The notes beneath the pieces were generated by a model, which did no database searches, had not been told where the DNA came from, and saw only the letters and a list, made by a program, of their open reading frames with translations. The translations under genes were made by a program, and so were the position numbers. This document shows, piece by piece, positions 16,449 to 24,839 of a DNA stretch of 64,000 bases; the first letter of the stretch is position 1, and the number at the start of each line of letters is the position of its first letter. Source of the DNA: Aggregatimonas sangjinii (lineage in GTDB: Bacteria; Bacteroidota; Bacteroidia; Flavobacteriales; Flavobacteriaceae). The stretch lies in NCBI RefSeq assembly GCF_005943945.1, contig NZ_CP040710.1, positions 2,057,001-2,121,000 of the forward strand. The letters are read 5' to 3'.

Positions 16449-17108
16449 ATGACCAAAGCCGAAAAAGTAGCGTTTACCATAAAAACCCTTCAAGAACTTT
16501 ACCCGACCATACCCGTACCTTTAGAACACAAAGATCCCTATACCTTGCTTATTGCGGTATTACTGTCTGCACAGAGCACCGATGTTCGGGTCAATAAAAT
16601 CACACCCTTACTGTTTGCAAGAGCGGACAACCCCTTTGATATGGTAAAAATGTCAGTGGACGAGATTCGGGAAATCATAAAGCCGGTCGGGCTCTCTCCA
16701 ATGAAGTCTAAGGGAATTCACGGTCTTTCACATATACTTATCGACAGATATGACGGTAAAGTCCCTGAGGATATGGCACTTTTGGAGGAGTTGCCCGCTG
16801 TAGGCCATAAAACGGCCAGCGTCGTCGTATCCCAAGCTTTCGGTATTCCCGCTTTTCCGGTCGACACCCACATTCATAGATTGATGTACCGTTGGGGCTT
16901 TACCAATGGTAAGAATGTAGTGCAAACCGAGAGGGACGCCAAACGACTCTTTCCCAAGGAATTATGGAACGACCTTCATTTGCAGATTATTTGGTACGGT
17001 CGGGAATATAGTCCGGCTAGAGGTTGGGATTTGGAAAAAGATATTATCACTAAAACAATTGGTAGAAAAACAGTGTTGAGTGCATACCATAAAAAAAAGG
17101 CCCGCTGA
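16449..17108 (+). CDS. nth: endonuclease III-type DNA glycosylase without Fe-S cluster cysteines
   Basis: A 219-residue base-excision repair enzyme: DNA glycosylase/AP lyase for oxidised pyrimidines. The helix-hairpin-helix reads LPAVGHKTASVV with catalytic Lys121, followed by Asp139 in FPVDTHIHR (E. coli Lys120 and Asp138). The four C-terminal Cys that hold a [4Fe-4S] cluster in E. coli are absent; the end reads YGREYSPARGWDLEKDIITK. Cluster-less members exist in the family, so it may still be active. The ATG at 16449 gives a normal N-terminus; a TTG at 16413 is less likely. The last codons (HKKKAR) and stop lie inside the terminator stem. Confidence 0.9.
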   Translation: MTKAEKVAFTIKTLQELYPTIPVPLEHKDPYTLLIAVLLSAQSTDVRVNKITPLLFARADNPFDMVKMSVDEIREIIKPVGLSPMKSKGIHGLSHILIDRYDGKVPEDMALLEELPAVGHKTASVVVSQAFGIPAFPVDTHIHRLMYRWGFTNGKNVVQTERDAKRLFPKELWNDLHLQIIWYGREYSPARGWDLEKDIITKTIGRKTVLSAYHKKKAR

Positions 17109-17124
17109 GACGGGCCTTTTTTTT
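17091..17124. terminator. bidirectional terminator shared by nth and the sigma/47-residue unit B
   Basis: A perfect 14-bp stem (eight A plus GGCCCG, pairing with CGGGCC plus eight T) with loop CTGAGA. It works in both directions and overlaps the nth stop codon at 17106-17108. On the minus strand it closes the 47-residue gene at 17165-17308. Confidence 0.93.
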
Positions 17125-17164
17125 AACTCCATTCGAATGTTAAACGAGTTTAACCAGAAAACTT

Positions 17165-17308
17165 CTAGTTCAAGTTGTTTTCAAATTTCATGCTGCCGTG
17201 CTCTACAATGTGCAGGGATTTCGAAAAATCTAACAGAAATTGCACTGTTTCGGGCTGGGCTTTGATCAATTCGCATCTTTTTTGATGCTTAGCGTAGATT
17301 TTTTCCAT
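17165..17308 (-). CDS. 47-residue conserved small protein, copy B
   Basis: A small soluble protein of 47 residues starting MEKIYAKHQKRCELIKAQP and ending MKFENNLN. It aligns without gaps over its full length with the 47-residue protein at 18368-18511: 22 of 47 residues are identical, including Cys12, the block FLLD-SKSL and FENN-N at the end. This matching length and pattern is strong evidence that both are real genes. It lies 74 bases downstream of a sigma factor gene on the same strand, as its paralogue does (72 bases), with no terminator between, so the pair is probably cotranscribed. Function unknown; a regulator or partner of the sigma factor is inference. Confidence 0.8.
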   Translation of the reverse strand: MEKIYAKHQKRCELIKAQPETVQFLLDFSKSLHIVEHGSMKFENNLN

Positions 17309-17382
17309 ATTAATATCGTATAGTTATAAAACCATAACGGCATCAATATGCAAATATTGTTCAGCTAACGAATAAGTTCGTT

Positions 17383-17964
17383 CTAGTTGGTCAAAACAAT
17401 ATTGTTCTTTTCAATGATTTTCCGAAGGTTGATCAAGGCATAACGCATTCTACCAAGAGCCGTATTAATGCTAACGCCTGTATTTTCAGAGATTTCCTTG
17501 AAACTCATATCCTTGTAAATGCGCATCAATAGCACTTCTTTCTGATCGTCCGGTAATTCTTCGATGAGTGATTTTAAATCGCTATCGATTTGATTTTTGA
17601 TCAATTGCTTCTCGGCATTCAATTTATCATCTCCGATAACCGAAAAAATATTGAAATCATCGGTACCTTCGAACATCGGCATTCTTTTGTTTCTTCTAAA
17701 ATGGTCGATAACCAAGTTGTGCGCAATACGCATAACCCATGGTAAAAATTTTCCCTCTTCGCTATACGAACCTTTCTTTAATGTCTTGATTACCTTTATA
17801 AAGGTATCTTGAAAAATATCCTCGGTTACATCCCTATCCAAAACCTTGGAATAGATGAAGCTAGAGATTCTCTGATTGTGTCTGTTGATTAAAACTTCCA
17901 ACGCTTTTTCATCACCTTGGATGTAACTGCTTACTAATACTGAGTCTTCAATTTGAGAGTTCAT
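17383..17964 (-). CDS. RNA polymerase sigma-70 family (ECF-type) sigma factor, copy B
   Basis: A 193-residue ECF-type sigma factor: region 2 (about residues 25-95) with DVTEDIFQDTFIKVIKTL and WVMRIAHNLVIDHFRR, and region 4 (about 130-190) with LPDDQKEVLLMRIYKDMSFKEI and an HTH ending ALGRMRYALINLRK. It directs RNA polymerase to a set of promoters not known from sequence. No anti-sigma membrane protein is adjacent. About three quarters of its residues match the sigma factor at 18584, and both are followed by a 47-residue gene. It has its own -7 box at 18001-18008. Confidence 0.92.
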   Translation of the reverse strand: MNSQIEDSVLVSSYIQGDEKALEVLINRHNQRISSFIYSKVLDRDVTEDIFQDTFIKVIKTLKKGSYSEEGKFLPWVMRIAHNLVIDHFRRNKRMPMFEGTDDFNIFSVIGDDKLNAEKQLIKNQIDSDLKSLIEELPDDQKEVLLMRIYKDMSFKEISENTGVSINTALGRMRYALINLRKIIEKNNIVLTN

Positions 17965-18000
17965 AAGGAATTGGATTTTGGGTTAGTCGACTTTTACGTT

Positions 18001-18008
18001 CAAAAGTA
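18001..18008 (-). promoter_or_regulatory. -7 box of sigma/47-residue unit B
   Basis: TACTTTTG on the minus strand matches TAnnTTTG exactly, 36 bases before the start codon at 17964. No TTTG is found at normal -33 spacing. Confidence 0.55.
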
Positions 18009-18117
18009 TTTTTTGGTTATCTGGTTGTCTTTAAAAGCTTTCGTTACAAAAGCTATGCTTGTTTGTAATTATGATATAAAACTATAGAATAGCAGAGGGT
18101 TGGAAAAAACATTGTTG

Positions 18118-18297
18118 TCAAACACCCTTTTTTTGATGTGAAACCACGTTTTTTTGAATTGTAGTACAATTAATACTAAAATGGCCCGTTGCGGAGAGTC
18201 TTATTTTGAACGGTGAACGATATACTTCTTTGGATGGTTTGTAAGGTATTTCGTTAAGAAGAGAAGATTTGATCGATGAATTAGCAAACGGTGACAT
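18118..18297 (-). CDS. doubtful 59-residue frame between the two sigma units
   Basis: An ATG-initiated frame (starts MSPFANSSIKSS) just downstream of the terminator of unit A. It is basic and Ser-rich, with no recognisable domain and no paralogue after unit B. No exact promoter was found. The roughly 300-base region between the units holds nothing else. Probably chance, listed because nothing else explains the space. Confidence 0.2.
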   Translation of the reverse strand: MSPFANSSIKSSLLNEIPYKPSKEVYRSPFKIRLSATGHFSINCTTIQKNVVSHQKKGV

Positions 18298-18316
18298 GTA
18301 AATACCCGATAGACAC

Positions 18317-18345
18317 AAAAAAACCCATGAGCGTAAACCCATGGG
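18317..18345 (-). terminator. terminator of sigma/47-residue unit A
   Basis: On the minus strand a CCCATG stem (18345-18340 with 18329-18324) and 10-base loop is followed by seven T (18323-18317), 23 bases after the stop of the 47-residue gene. It separates unit A from unit B. Confidence 0.75.
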
Positions 18346-18367
18346 CGATATCTAAACAAAATGTAGT

Positions 18368-18511
18368 CTAATTCATATTATTTTCGAACTGAATATTTTT
18401 GACCTCTAAGATGGTTAGCGATTTAGAATAATCCAATAAGAACTTTATCGTTGCCGATTTCGACTTTACCAATTTGCAAGTAGTATTATCCGCAGTGTAA
18501 CTATTTTCCAT
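18368..18511 (-). CDS. 47-residue conserved small protein, copy A
   Basis: A 47-residue protein starting MENSYTADNTTCKLVKSKS and ending IQFENNMN, paralogous over its full length to the protein at 17165. The start at 18511 is chosen because it gives exactly the same length as the paralogue, although the frame is open upstream to about 18568. It lies 72 bases after sigma factor copy A and 23 bases before a terminator, so it is probably the second gene of a two-gene transcript. Soluble, no signal peptide. Cys12 is the only Cys in both copies. Function unknown. Confidence 0.8.
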   Translation of the reverse strand: MENSYTADNTTCKLVKSKSATIKFLLDYSKSLTILEVKNIQFENNMN

Positions 18512-18583
18512 ATCTATCGGTATTGTTTCAAAAGGATAACGCCACAACATTAAATATGGTAAAACCATTCGACCTGTGGTCTA

Positions 18584-19165
18584 TTAAATCGTTAAAGCAA
18601 TATTGTGCTTGTCGATGACCTTCCTAAGATTAATAAGGGCATAGCGCATTCTTCCCAGGGCGGTATTGATGCTAACTCCGGTATTATCGGAAATCTCCTT
18701 AAAACTCATATCCTTATATATACGCATCAAAAGCACCTCTTTTTGGTCCTTGGGCAATTCTTCGATCAGAAGATTTAGATCACAGTCGATTTGGTTCTTG
18801 ATCATTTGCCTTTCCATATCCAATTCATCATCGCTCACCACGGAAAAAATATTGAAAGTATCACTACCCTCGAACATGGGCATTCGACTTGATTTTCTAA
18901 AATGGTCAATGATTAAATTATGGGCAATGCGCATGACCCAGGGCAGAAATTTGCCTTCTTCGCTGTACGTACCGCGTTTTAGGGTTCTGATAACTTTGAT
19001 AAAGGTATCCTGAAAAATATCTTCGGTAATATCCCTATTGTTGACTTTGGAATAGATGAAACCGCTAATTCGGGAATTGTGTCTATTGACTAGGGTAGAT
19101 AATGCTCTTTCGTCTCCGTTAATGTAGCGTTTGATAAGAACGGCGTCTTCGATAAATTCTTCCAT
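18584..19165 (-). CDS. RNA polymerase sigma-70 family (ECF-type) sigma factor, copy A
   Basis: A 193-residue ECF-type sigma factor with region 2 (DITEDIFQDTFIKVIRTL, WVMRIAHNLIIDHFRK) and region 4 (LPKDQKEVLLMRIYKDMSFKEI, ALGRMRYALINLRK) nearly identical to copy B; differences gather in the first 25 residues and between regions 2 and 4. The ATG at 19165 gives the same length as copy B; in-frame codons upstream to 19210 are not supported. Because region 4 is almost unchanged, the two probably recognise overlapping -35-like elements (inference). Expressed from a promoter at 19286-19318 with a leader of about 115 bases. Confidence 0.92.
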   Translation of the reverse strand: MEEFIEDAVLIKRYINGDERALSTLVNRHNSRISGFIYSKVNNRDITEDIFQDTFIKVIRTLKRGTYSEEGKFLPWVMRIAHNLIIDHFRKSSRMPMFEGSDTFNIFSVVSDDELDMERQMIKNQIDCDLNLLIEELPKDQKEVLLMRIYKDMSFKEISDNTGVSINTALGRMRYALINLRKVIDKHNIALTI

Positions 19166-19285
19166 AACAATTACTTTTAAGGTTAAAACTGGCGGACGTC
19201 TTTGAGGCAAAGCGTCCCTTAAGGTTATTCCAGAAATTTTAAAAAAGTAATTGTTTATCGATAGGCTTTATTCGTTTAGCTACGT

Positions 19286-19318
19286 CAAATATAAAGAAAA
19301 TTAAATGCAACTTACAAA
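19286..19318 (-). promoter_or_regulatory. promoter of sigma/47-residue unit A
   Basis: On the minus strand TTTG (19318-19315), a 21-base spacer and TATATTTG (19293-19286): an exact match to both Bacteroidetes promoter elements. Predicted start near 19282, leaving a leader of about 115 bases, long for this window. Confidence 0.75.
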
Positions 19319-19388
19319 ATCCTTTAAAAAGTAGCGTATTATTCCAGCGGTCGAACTATCATTCTTAGCTAAAAATCACGACGTATCG

Positions 19389-19396
19389 TATCTTTG
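19389..19396 (+). promoter_or_regulatory. -7 box of uvrA
   Basis: TATCTTTG matches TAnnTTTG exactly and ends 18 bases before the uvrA ATG at 19415. It contains the TTG at 19394 that opens the same frame, which therefore cannot be the start. No SOS-like operator was recognised. Confidence 0.65.
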
Positions 19397-19414
19397 CAAA
19401 CCGAAAACACGTAC

Positions 19415-22195
19415 ATGACTACATTATTGGATGTAAATCCCAAGCAAAACATTATCATAAAGGGTGCCAAACTACACAATCTGAAGAATTTGGATGTAGT
19501 TATTCCCCGAAACAAATTGGTCGTCATTACCGGGCTGTCGGGCTCCGGTAAATCCAGTCTGGCCTTTGATACGTTGTATGCAGAAGGACAACGGCGCTAT
19601 GTAGAGAGCCTTTCTTCCTATGCACGACAATTTTTGGGCAAGTTGGATAAGCCTAAGGTTGATTATATAAAAGGTATTGCCCCAGCCATCGCCATCGAAC
19701 AAAAAGTGAATTCTACCAACCCGCGCTCTACCGTAGGCACCACTACCGAGATTTATGATTACCTAAAATTGCTCTATGCGCGTATCGGGAAGACCATTTC
19801 CCCTATCTCGGGAAAAGAAGTGAAGAAACGTACCGTAACCGATGTCATTAACTTCATAAAATCGTACGATGAGGGCACCAAGCTTTTGTTATTGGCCCCT
19901 ATTCGCATCGATGAAAGTAAGGACACGTTGAAATCGCTACAATTATTATCGAAACAAGGTTACGCCAGAATCAAATATAAAGATGCCGTCATACGCATCG
20001 ATGCCGCTCCCGAAGCTATAGGAAAAGAGTTTTATTTGGTTATCGATCGCGTTATTACCAAGACGGATGAAGATTTTTACAACCGTCTCGCAAATGCAGT
20101 GGATACCGCTTTTTTCGAGGGCAAGGGAGAGTGTATTATCGAAGAACTTTCCGACCAAAAGCAAACGCCGTTCAGCAACAAGTTCGAGCTCGATGGCATG
20201 GCCTTTTTAGAGCCCAACGTTCATCTGTTCAGTTTTAACAATCCGTATGGGGCATGCCCGAAATGCGAAGGTTACGGCGACGTAATCGGAATCGACGAGG
20301 ATTTGGTAATTCCCAATACGGCCCTATCGGTATACGAAAATGGTATATTCCCATGGCGCGGTGAAAGTATGGGTTGGTATCGAGATCAGTTAGTGAATTC
20401 GGCCTACAAATTCGACTTCCCTATCCACAAGCCATGGTTCGAGCTCTCCGAAGCGCAAAAACAATTGGTTTGGGACGGCAATGACCATTTTATAGGCTTG
20501 CATAAATTTTTCACCACGCTGGAAGAAAAAAGCTATAAAATCCAGAACAGGGTAATGCTTTCAAGATACCGCGGGAAAACCAGGTGCAGCAACTGCAAGG
20601 GCAAACGCCTTCGCAAAGAAACCGACTATGTAAAAGTGGGCGAAAAATCCATTTCCGATCTGGTAGGGCTTTCTATAGAAAATCTGATTTTATTTTTCAA
20701 CGACCTACAACTAAAAGAGCACGACGGACAAATTGCAGCTCGTTTACTCAAAGAAATTCAAACGCGTTTGGGTTTCTTGGATAAAGTAGGTTTAGGATAT
20801 TTGACCCTTAACCGCAAATCGAATTCCCTTTCGGGCGGGGAAAGCCAGCGCATTAATTTGGCGACCTCTTTGGGCAGTAGCCTCGTGGGCAGCATGTACA
20901 TTTTAGACGAACCAAGTATAGGCCTGCATCCGAAAGACACTGAAAACCTGATTACTGTTTTGCAATCGTTGCGGGACTTGGGTAATACGGTAATCGTGGT
21001 AGAACACGATGAGGACATTATGAAAGCGGCGGATCAGATTATCGATATCGGTCCCGAAGCGGGTACCCATGGCGGTCAAGTGGTGGCCAATGGTACTTTT
21101 CAGGAACTCTTGCAATCAGATTCCCTTACCGCTCGGTATTTGAACGGTACCGAAGAGATTCCGGTTCCGGAAAAACGTCGCACCACCAGTAGTTTTGTCG
21201 AAATCAAAGGCGCACGGGAAAACAACCTCAAAAATATCGACGTTACCTTCCCTTTAAATATGTTGACCGTAATAACCGGAGTATCCGGAAGCGGTAAAAG
21301 CACTTTAGTAAAAAAATTGCTTTACCCTATTATATTAAAGGAAGTTGGTGGTTACGGCCAAAAGGCCGGGCAGTTTACCTCCGTAGCCGGGAAATACAAG
21401 GAAATCAAGCATGTGGAGTTTGTAGATCAAAACCCCATCGGCCGTTCTTCGCGGTCGAATCCTGTAACCTATATCAAGGCTTACGATGACATTCGTGCAC
21501 TTTATGCAGCTCAAAAGCTAAGTAAAATTAGGGCCTATCAGGCGAAACACTTTTCCTTTAATGTAGATGGCGGGCGATGTGAAAAATGCAAGGGCGAAGG
21601 GGAAATTACCGTGGAGATGCAGTTTATGGCCGATGTGCATTTGGAATGCGATACCTGTGACGGGAAGCGCTTTAAGAAAGAAGTGCTCGAAGTAACCTTT
21701 GAAGATGCCTCAATAGATGATGTATTAAACATGACAATTGATGATGCCATCGATTTTTTTGAAAAAGGGAAACAGACAAAAATCGTCAACAAACTAAAGC
21801 CGCTACACGATGTCGGTCTTGGCTATGTTACCTTAGGCCAGTCGTCCTCTACCCTTTCGGGCGGTGAGGCACAGCGTATTAAACTTGCCTCTTTTTTAGT
21901 GAAAGGAACGACCAAGGATAAGGTGTTGTTCATATTTGACGAGCCCACGACCGGGCTTCATTTTCACGACATCAAAAAGTTATTGAAATCGTTCGATGCA
22001 TTGATCGGGCGTGGGCATTCGGTAATCGTTATAGAGCATAATATTGAGCTCATCAAATGCGCCGACCATATTATCGATCTCGGATTGGAGGGCGGTGATA
22101 AAGGTGGACAACTACTGGCTTTTGGTACGCCGGAGGAAATAATCACCAGCAAAACTTCGTACACAGCGCAGTATTTACGAGAAAAACTCCTTTAA
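19415..22195 (+). CDS. uvrA: excinuclease ABC subunit A
   Basis: UvrA, 926 residues: the damage-sensing ATPase of nucleotide excision repair, which loads UvrB onto DNA; cytoplasmic dimer. Seen in order: first Walker A ([12 protein letters not shown]), the zinc modules (CPKCEGYGD ... CSNCKGKR), the first signature [11 protein letters not shown] with [12 protein letters not shown], the second Walker A ([10 protein letters not shown]), the second zinc module (CEKCKGEGE ... CDTCDGKR), and the second signature [14 protein letters not shown] with [10 protein letters not shown]. Length is normal. The ATG at 19415 is chosen because the upstream TTG lies inside the promoter. Confidence 0.97.
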   Translation: MTTLLDVNPKQNIIIKGAKLHNLKNLDVVIPRNKLVVITGLSGSGKSSLAFDTLYAEGQRRYVESLSSYARQFLGKLDKPKVDYIKGIAPAIAIEQKVNSTNPRSTVGTTTEIYDYLKLLYARIGKTISPISGKEVKKRTVTDVINFIKSYDEGTKLLLLAPIRIDESKDTLKSLQLLSKQGYARIKYKDAVIRIDAAPEAIGKEFYLVIDRVITKTDEDFYNRLANAVDTAFFEGKGECIIEELSDQKQTPFSNKFELDGMAFLEPNVHLFSFNNPYGACPKCEGYGDVIGIDEDLVIPNTALSVYENGIFPWRGESMGWYRDQLVNSAYKFDFPIHKPWFELSEAQKQLVWDGNDHFIGLHKFFTTLEEKSYKIQNRVMLSRYRGKTRCSNCKGKRLRKETDYVKVGEKSISDLVGLSIENLILFFNDLQLKEHDGQIAARLLKEIQTRLGFLDKVGLGYLTLNRKSNSLSGGESQRINLATSLGSSLVGSMYILDEPSIGLHPKDTENLITVLQSLRDLGNTVIVVEHDEDIMKAADQIIDIGPEAGTHGGQVVANGTFQELLQSDSLTARYLNGTEEIPVPEKRRTTSSFVEIKGARENNLKNIDVTFPLNMLTVITGVSGSGKSTLVKKLLYPIILKEVGGYGQKAGQFTSVAGKYKEIKHVEFVDQNPIGRSSRSNPVTYIKAYDDIRALYAAQKLSKIRAYQAKHFSFNVDGGRCEKCKGEGEITVEMQFMADVHLECDTCDGKRFKKEVLEVTFEDASIDDVLNMTIDDAIDFFEKGKQTKIVNKLKPLHDVGLGYVTLGQSSSTLSGGEAQRIKLASFLVKGTTKDKVLFIFDEPTTGLHFHDIKKLLKSFDALIGRGHSVIVIEHNIELIKCADHIIDLGLEGGDKGGQLLAFGTPEEIITSKTSYTAQYLREKLL

Positions 22196-22420
22196 TCTCG
22201 GACAAAATTCAAGAAGATATATAATGTCCTTTTCGTAAACCTTGAATCCGCATGCGATATCTGGTCGTCGCTTTGGCAGAAAATATCTTAAAAAGATGTG
22301 CTTTCCGTATACCTTATTATATATAAAAAATTCAAAGTTACCATGTCTCGCACCTAAGGCTTGGTTTATGCTACCGTAAACGGTATCGTGTACTTGCTTT
22401 AATAACCATATTTTGCCCAT
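22175..22420 (-). CDS. doubtful 81-residue protein convergent with uvrA
   Basis: A frame of 81 residues (starts MGKIWLLKQVHDTVYGS) whose end overlaps the uvrA end by 21 bases. Composition is protein-like and basic, rich in Tyr, Phe and Lys, with one Cys pair (residues about 57 and 74). No domain recognised, no exact promoter. It could be a real small gene or chance in an AT-rich gap. Confidence 0.3.
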   Translation of the reverse strand: MGKIWLLKQVHDTVYGSINQALGARHGNFEFFIYNKVYGKHIFLRYFLPKRRPDIACGFKVYEKDIIYLLEFCPRLKEFFS

Positions 22421-22611
22421 AAACTGCTGATAAAAGAAACCGGTACGTTTCCAAAAAAAGTTCTTTCATCAATCGAAAAAATCGAAATACCTCAAATACA
22501 CTACTTTGAAAAGTAGTTGTTTTTGGTTGTTTTTAATTTTTTATTACCCTGAATATCAATAAATTAAAAATTATTAGATTTTATGGCACGCTGTTTGGTA
22601 TAAGTAAGACG
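22421..22611. other. intergenic stretch with a perfect hairpin
   Basis: Holds a perfect 7-bp inverted repeat CTACTTT-GA-AAAGTAG at 22501-22516 followed by T-rich sequence, and the AT-rich upstream region of the next gene with TTTG at 22594-22597. No gene seen. Confidence 0.4.
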
Positions 22612-22629
22612 AGTGTAAATAGTTACACT
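22612..22629 (+). promoter_or_regulatory. operator-like palindrome
   Basis: AGTGTAA-ATAG-TTACACT is a perfect 7-bp inverted repeat, 20 bases before the start of the basic secreted protein gene and about 15 bases after a TTTG that could be its -33 element. It is a candidate protein-binding site over the promoter; no regulator is known. Confidence 0.4.
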
Positions 22630-22648
22630 GAATTTAAAACCTTATATC

Positions 22649-23896
22649 ATGAAAAACGTACTACTCTTTTTTTCAGCCCTTATATTAGGTACTTCGGGTA
22701 TCTTGGCTTCCAGTACAGTAGATGATAAGGTTGCAACACGCAATGCTTATCGATACGACAACTCTTTTATTTTTGTCGAAAATGGCATTACGTTTTCGGT
22801 TTACCCGGACGGCGAATTTGATTTTTATATTGAGAATCAAGTTACAGGACGCAGAAACGGTATAACCTTTAACTCCGGTTTCGATTATAGTCCGTTTGCG
22901 CAGTATGACGACTACGGTGCCGTTATTCAAGTGGAGAACGTACCCATCTTTTACGATTTTTACGGTCGTGTGACCCAAATCGGTGATGTAGATATCAACT
23001 ATAACCGAGGACGTGTACGAAGGGTCGGCGGAATGTATGTATACTATAACCGTCGTGGTCTATACGATTACCATACCGGATTCATTAACACCTACAACAG
23101 ATATTACACTTATAGACCTTTTCATTCCTTCTTTGCAAGACCATCTTTAGGATTCTGTCTTGTATTCGGAAGCCCTTATAGAAGGTATTACAATCCGCTT
23201 AGGTATACGTACTACAGACCGTATCGTTTCAATCAAAGAAGGACGTATGCTACGATCGGTAAAACACACCGATACAATAAAGTCCGCAGGGAAAGAGCGT
23301 CTGTGTACCGTAACGACAAAAGAGTTGCCGTTCGTGATAGCAGAAGAAGCAGTGCCGTACGGAGTAATCGTACCGCTTCAAGAAGTAATAGAACAGCCGT
23401 AGCGAGAAATACGAAACAAACTCGAAACAATACCGTCTCACGACGTGGCAATACTGTACGGTCTAACGGAGCTGTAAGAGGAAACTCAAATAGTAAAGTT
23501 GCACGAAGAAGTGTCTCTAACCGCTCTTCCGCGAACAGAACCGTAAGCAAAAGGTCTTCTGTACGTTCACCAAGACAGCGTACCGCATCGAAGAGAACAA
23601 CAACAGTTCGTTCACCAAGACAGGGTACTGTGAAGAAGAGAACAACGACAGTTCGTTCACCGAGACAGGGCACCGTAACGAAAAGATCAGTTACACGTAC
23701 GCCAAGAAGTACTACGGTTAAAAGAAGTACGACGCAAAAAAGAACCGCGAGCACTGCGCGTAAAGCACCTTCGAAAAGCAGAAATACCACTGCCAGAAGT
23801 AGTGCTCCGCGAAGAACAGTAAGTAAAGCTTCTTCTAGAACCAGTAGAAGTAGCAATGCCAGAACAAGAACAGGACGTAGTTCCAGAAGGCAATAA
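22649..23896 (+). CDS. secreted protein with Tyr-rich domain and very basic repetitive tail
   Basis: A 415-residue protein. Signal peptide (residues 1-20, ending SGILA). Residues about 30-190 form a Tyr/Phe-rich, probably beta-stranded domain (YPDGEFDFYIENQ, RVRRVGGMYVYYNRRG). From about 195 to the end the protein is almost only Arg, Lys, Ser, Thr, Asn and Ala, with three 15-residue repeats at 305-349 (VRSPRQ-KRTTT type). The net charge of this half is extremely positive, like histone tails. I know no function; binding of acidic polysaccharide, DNA or lipopolysaccharide at the cell surface is inference. A bidirectional-looking terminator follows. Confidence 0.75.
   Translation: MKNVLLFFSALILGTSGILASSTVDDKVATRNAYRYDNSFIFVENGITFSVYPDGEFDFYIENQVTGRRNGITFNSGFDYSPFAQYDDYGAVIQVENVPIFYDFYGRVTQIGDVDINYNRGRVRRVGGMYVYYNRRGLYDYHTGFINTYNRYYTYRPFHSFFARPSLGFCLVFGSPYRRYYNPLRYTYYRPYRFNQRRTYATIGKTHRYNKVRRERASVYRNDKRVAVRDSRRSSAVRSNRTASRSNRTAVARNTKQTRNNTVSRRGNTVRSNGAVRGNSNSKVARRSVSNRSSANRTVSKRSSVRSPRQRTASKRTTTVRSPRQGTVKKRTTTVRSPRQGTVTKRSVTRTPRSTTVKRSTTQKRTASTARKAPSKSRNTTARSSAPRRTVSKASSRTSRSSNARTRTGRSSRRQ
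23561..23695 (+). repeat. three in-frame 45-bp coding repeats
   Basis: Three 45-bp units encode residues 305-349 of the basic protein, each beginning VRSPRQ. The second and third differ at few bases, which suggests recent repeat expansion. Confidence 0.8.
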
Positions 23897-23923
23897 GATA
23901 GTTTTTAGGTTGGTTAGTTGTTT

Positions 23924-23960
23924 ACCTCCGTAGTGGATTCGTCTGCTACGGAGGTTTTTT
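23924..23960 (+). terminator. terminator between convergent genes
   Basis: A perfect 10-bp stem ACCTCCGTAG (23924-23933) with CTACGGAGGT (23946-23955), followed by six T. It ends the basic protein transcript 28 bases after its stop; on the other strand it faces the pseudouridine synthase gene end. Confidence 0.88.
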
Positions 23961-23967
23961 GATAGTA

Positions 23968-24825
23968 CTATTCAATATCGAACAGCTTTCCAAACTTCAT
24001 GGGCGGTGGTAGTTCCCAGAGCATATCGATTCCCGTAAAAGGATGACGAAAAGCCAAGGAATGGGCATGCAGATACAATCCCTTTCCTTTCAAAATCAAA
24101 TTCGGCCTTCCATAGTCGACATCCCCGAGAATGGGATTTCCCGAAAAGGCCGAATGTTTGCGCAATTGATGTCTTCTTCCTGTTCTCGGGTACAATTTTA
24201 CCAGATTCAAAAAACCGAACCGCTTCGAGGAAATCGTCTGTAGCACTTCAAAATGAGATTCAGCTTCCTTTGTATCGATTGGAAGGCGAATGGTCCCGTT
24301 TGTTTCCATCGCGCCTATCGTCACTGCGATATAGGACTTCACAACCGCCCTTGCTTCGAATAATTTGCCAAGTGCCAAAATACTCGAACTGGTTTTTCCG
24401 ATTGCTAATAGACCGGTAGTCGCGTAGTCCAAGCGGTGAACGGGTTGCGGGGAAACGGCATCTTTTTGAGCGCTCGGCAGCAGGTTTTGGGTCAATGCAT
24501 TGGCTACCGTCTTAAAGCGGTTGCCGCTGGTTAATATCCCTGCCGGTTTGTTGACTATTGCCAGATATTCGTCCTCAAAAACGACCTCCAAATCTAATAC
24601 CAGTCTGGGTTTTTCAGAATTGTCAATTGCTTTTAGTTCAATGCGTTCCCCACCTTTAATAAAAGTGGCCGTTGTGGCCACCCGTTCGTCAACAAAAATC
24701 AGCTCCTTTTTCAAGGCTTTTTTAAGTGCCGATTTGGTTGTAACTGTCGCAAAAATCCCTACTCCGTATTCTTGTAGACGTACGGGTAGTGATTGTATGG
24801 TTGCAATATGGACTTCAATGACCAC
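23968..24825 (-). CDS. RluA-family pseudouridine synthase
   Basis: A 285-residue enzyme that isomerises uridine to pseudouridine in RNA. An S4-like RNA-binding region occupies about residues 25-75 (TTKSALKKALKKELIFVD); the catalytic domain has VNKPAGILT and the motif PQPVHRLDYATTGLL, whose Asp is the catalytic residue, then LYPRTGRRHQLRKH. Target site in rRNA or tRNA cannot be told. It follows the molybdopterin oxidoreductase gene after 14 bases and is probably the last gene of the long minus-strand transcript. Confidence 0.9.
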   Translation of the reverse strand: MVIEVHIATIQSLPVRLQEYGVGIFATVTTKSALKKALKKELIFVDERVATTATFIKGGERIELKAIDNSEKPRLVLDLEVVFEDEYLAIVNKPAGILTSGNRFKTVANALTQNLLPSAQKDAVSPQPVHRLDYATTGLLAIGKTSSSILALGKLFEARAVVKSYIAVTIGAMETNGTIRLPIDTKEAESHFEVLQTISSKRFGFLNLVKLYPRTGRRHQLRKHSAFSGNPILGDVDYGRPNLILKGKGLYLHAHSLAFRHPFTGIDMLWELPPPMKFGKLFDIE

Positions 24826-24839
24826 TGGGGCAATTTTGG

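Noticed and set aside
16254-16493. A 79-residue minus-strand frame between bcp and nth.
   Set aside because: It overlaps the start of nth, has no promoter or domain, and its composition is not protein-like compared with its neighbours.
23233-23856. A 207-residue minus-strand frame, rich in Leu and Val, opposite the basic exported protein.
   Set aside because: It is the mirror of Arg/Ser/Thr codon repeats on the plus strand; low complexity and no start signal of its own.
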